Shown: positions 27,260-28,170 of the stretch, piece after piece
How positions within the stretch are numbered: position 1 is the stretch's first letter
Layout of the letters: each line of letters begins with the position of its first letter
Assembly (NCBI GenBank): GCA_964348225.1
Contig: CAYGBM010000043.1
Coordinates: 1 to 28,170, forward strand
DNA: 28,170 bases
Origin: CAYGBM01 sp964348225
Lineage (GTDB): Bacteria > Patescibacteriota > Minisyncoccia > Minisyncoccales > CG1-02-41-26
Direction of reading: 5' to 3'
Made by a program: the position numbers and the translations under genes
Notes under the pieces: model-generated
What the model was told of the DNA's origin: nothing
The model's database searches: none
Seen by the model: only the letters and a program-made list of their open reading frames with translations

Positions 27260-28170
27260 ATGACTTCTTCTAAGGCCCTGTTTTTCTTTTTACTCTCTTT
27301 TATCGGAGGGGTTTTTATTTGTTCTTTTTTTAATGTTCCCTGGCTCATTGTTTGTGAGCTTTTCTTTTTGGGAATTTTTTATTCAATAGTTTTTCTCAAG
27401 CACAAGGCTATTCTTGTCTTTGGCATTTGCTTAGTAATTCTTGCTCTTGGACTTTGGCGTTCAGAATTGACGGGGGACGGACCCCCGTCAATTTATGAAA
27501 AAGAGAGTGATGAAATAATTAAGCCCTTGTCTTTTTTGAAACAAAAATTCAGGACAGTTATTAGTCAGAGTTTATCACCGCCTCAATCGCAAATTCTGGG
27601 GGCTGTTTTGCTTGGCGATAAACAGGCTATCAGCAAAGAGTGGAAAGAAAAACTGAATATTGCTGGCGTTCGGCATATCACTGCGGTTTCTGGCATGCAT
27701 ATTGTGATACTATCTTCAATTCTTCTTTGGCTGGGCGTAGCTCTTGGATTGTATCGGGGGCAAGCTTTTTATTTTGCCCTTATTATTTTATGGCTTTTTA
27801 TTCTGATGATTGGATTTCAACCATCAGCCATTAGGGCTGGCATAATGGGCAGCCTGGTTTTATCTTGCGAAAAGATAGGCAGGCAAAAATCAGCTGATAG
27901 AGCATTAGTTTTAACGGCTGCAGTAATGCTAGCTATTAATCCTTCCCTTTTGCGCTACAGTGTGGGCTTCCAGTTATCGTTTCTTGCAACATTAGGCATA
28001 ATCTACTTAATGCCTCTTTTGCAAAGCCTATTCTCTAAGCTTAAGCTCCAGCGGTGGGGCCTCCGCAGCTTTACAGACTTGTTGGCAATGACCTTTGCTG
28101 CTCAAATATTTGCTTTGCCTATTTTGATTTATAATTTTGGTTATGTATCTTTAGTTTCACCCCTAACCAA
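27260..28170 (+). CDS. comEC: ComEC/Rec2 family DNA-uptake channel protein, 3' truncated
   Basis: Membrane channel that moves single-stranded DNA across the inner membrane in natural transformation. About 303 residues are seen before the window ends. The N-terminus has hydrophobic segments. The competence domain is clear: QILGAVLLGDKQAISKEW, then AGVRHITAVSGMHIVIL, then GFQPSAIRAGIMG and FQLSFLATLGIIYLMP. The region between the first segments and the competence domain is short, with little room for the usual OB-like DUF4131 domain; a palindrome (27465-27493) encodes TGDGPPS there. ATG at 27260 follows the radical SAM stop by 13 bases. It pairs functionally with dprA in this window. Confidence 0.92.
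   Translation, partial: MTSSKALFFFLLSFIGGVFICSFFNVPWLIVCELFFLGIFYSIVFLKHKAILVFGICLVILALGLWRSELTGDGPPSIYEKESDEIIKPLSFLKQKFRTVISQSLSPPQSQILGAVLLGDKQAISKEWKEKLNIAGVRHITAVSGMHIVILSSILLWLGVALGLYRGQAFYFALIILWLFILMIGFQPSAIRAGIMGSLVLSCEKIGRQKSADRALVLTAAVMLAINPSLLRYSVGFQLSFLATLGIIYLMPLLQSLFSKLKLQRWGLRSFTDLLAMTFAAQIFALPILIYNFGYVSLVSPLT
27465..27493. repeat. CCGT-loop palindrome inside comEC, copy 4
   Basis: AATTGACGGGGG and CCCCCGTCAATT form twelve perfect pairs around the loop ACGGA, the complement of the TCCGT loop of copy 1. It is in frame. Confidence 0.75.

Overview
This window looks like a chromosomal segment of a reduced-genome bacterium of the Candidate Phyla Radiation (Patescibacteria, probably Parcubacteria-like). 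That placement is inferred from short single-domain versions of housekeeping proteins, tight packing, very few Shine-Dalgarno sequences, and many small palindromic repeats, some of them inside genes. No rRNA gene, transposase, phage gene or CRISPR array is visible. Both ends cut through genes: an AI-2E/PerM-type membrane protein on the left and comEC on the right.

Layout. Positions 1-8136 are all on the plus strand: AI-2E family protein, rsmI, metG, tatD, leuS, a sugar-phosphate nucleotidyltransferase, a probable free-standing structured RNA, and a PAP2 phosphatase. Positions 8280-16309 are on the minus strand. Read in their own direction these are pth, mfd (strongly shortened), dprA, topA, a RelA/SpoT-type (p)ppGpp synthetase and tRNA-Leu(CAA). 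From 16622 the plus strand resumes: lepB, hisS, a HIT hydrolase, rpsU, ybeY, ftsA, ftsZ, then nrdJ, cobO, a DUF4430 protein, a DUF6580 membrane protein, a NrdG2-type radical SAM protein and comEC.

The most interesting functional unit is the run 22084-26374. An adenosylcobalamin-dependent class II ribonucleotide reductase is followed by a corrinoid adenosyltransferase. Next come a membrane-anchored DUF4430 protein (the fold of the transcobalamin C-terminal domain) and a DUF6580 putative transport protein. I read it as a compact route to capture external cobalamin, import it, adenosylate it and use it for DNA-precursor synthesis. A good promoter (TTGGCA-18-TATAAT) precedes it. Its predicted transcript starts inside an 80-nt, loop-free imperfect palindrome whose seven G-T pairs all suit RNA pairing on the plus strand. 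This is a candidate undescribed regulatory RNA; the cobalamin-riboswitch B12 box is absent.

The second theme is palindromic repeats. A composite element of several hairpins occurs twice, before lepB and before the radical SAM gene. It has compensatory changes between copies, and in the second place it supplies the 3' end of one gene and possibly the start of the next. Several smaller palindrome families sit in frame inside rsmI, tatD, leuS, dprA, mfd and comEC, in the manner of Rickettsia palindromic elements. Other notable points are a RelA-type enzyme with a destroyed hydrolase site, an Mfd lacking several domains, an FtsZ without its C-terminal tail, and several probable leaderless transcripts.
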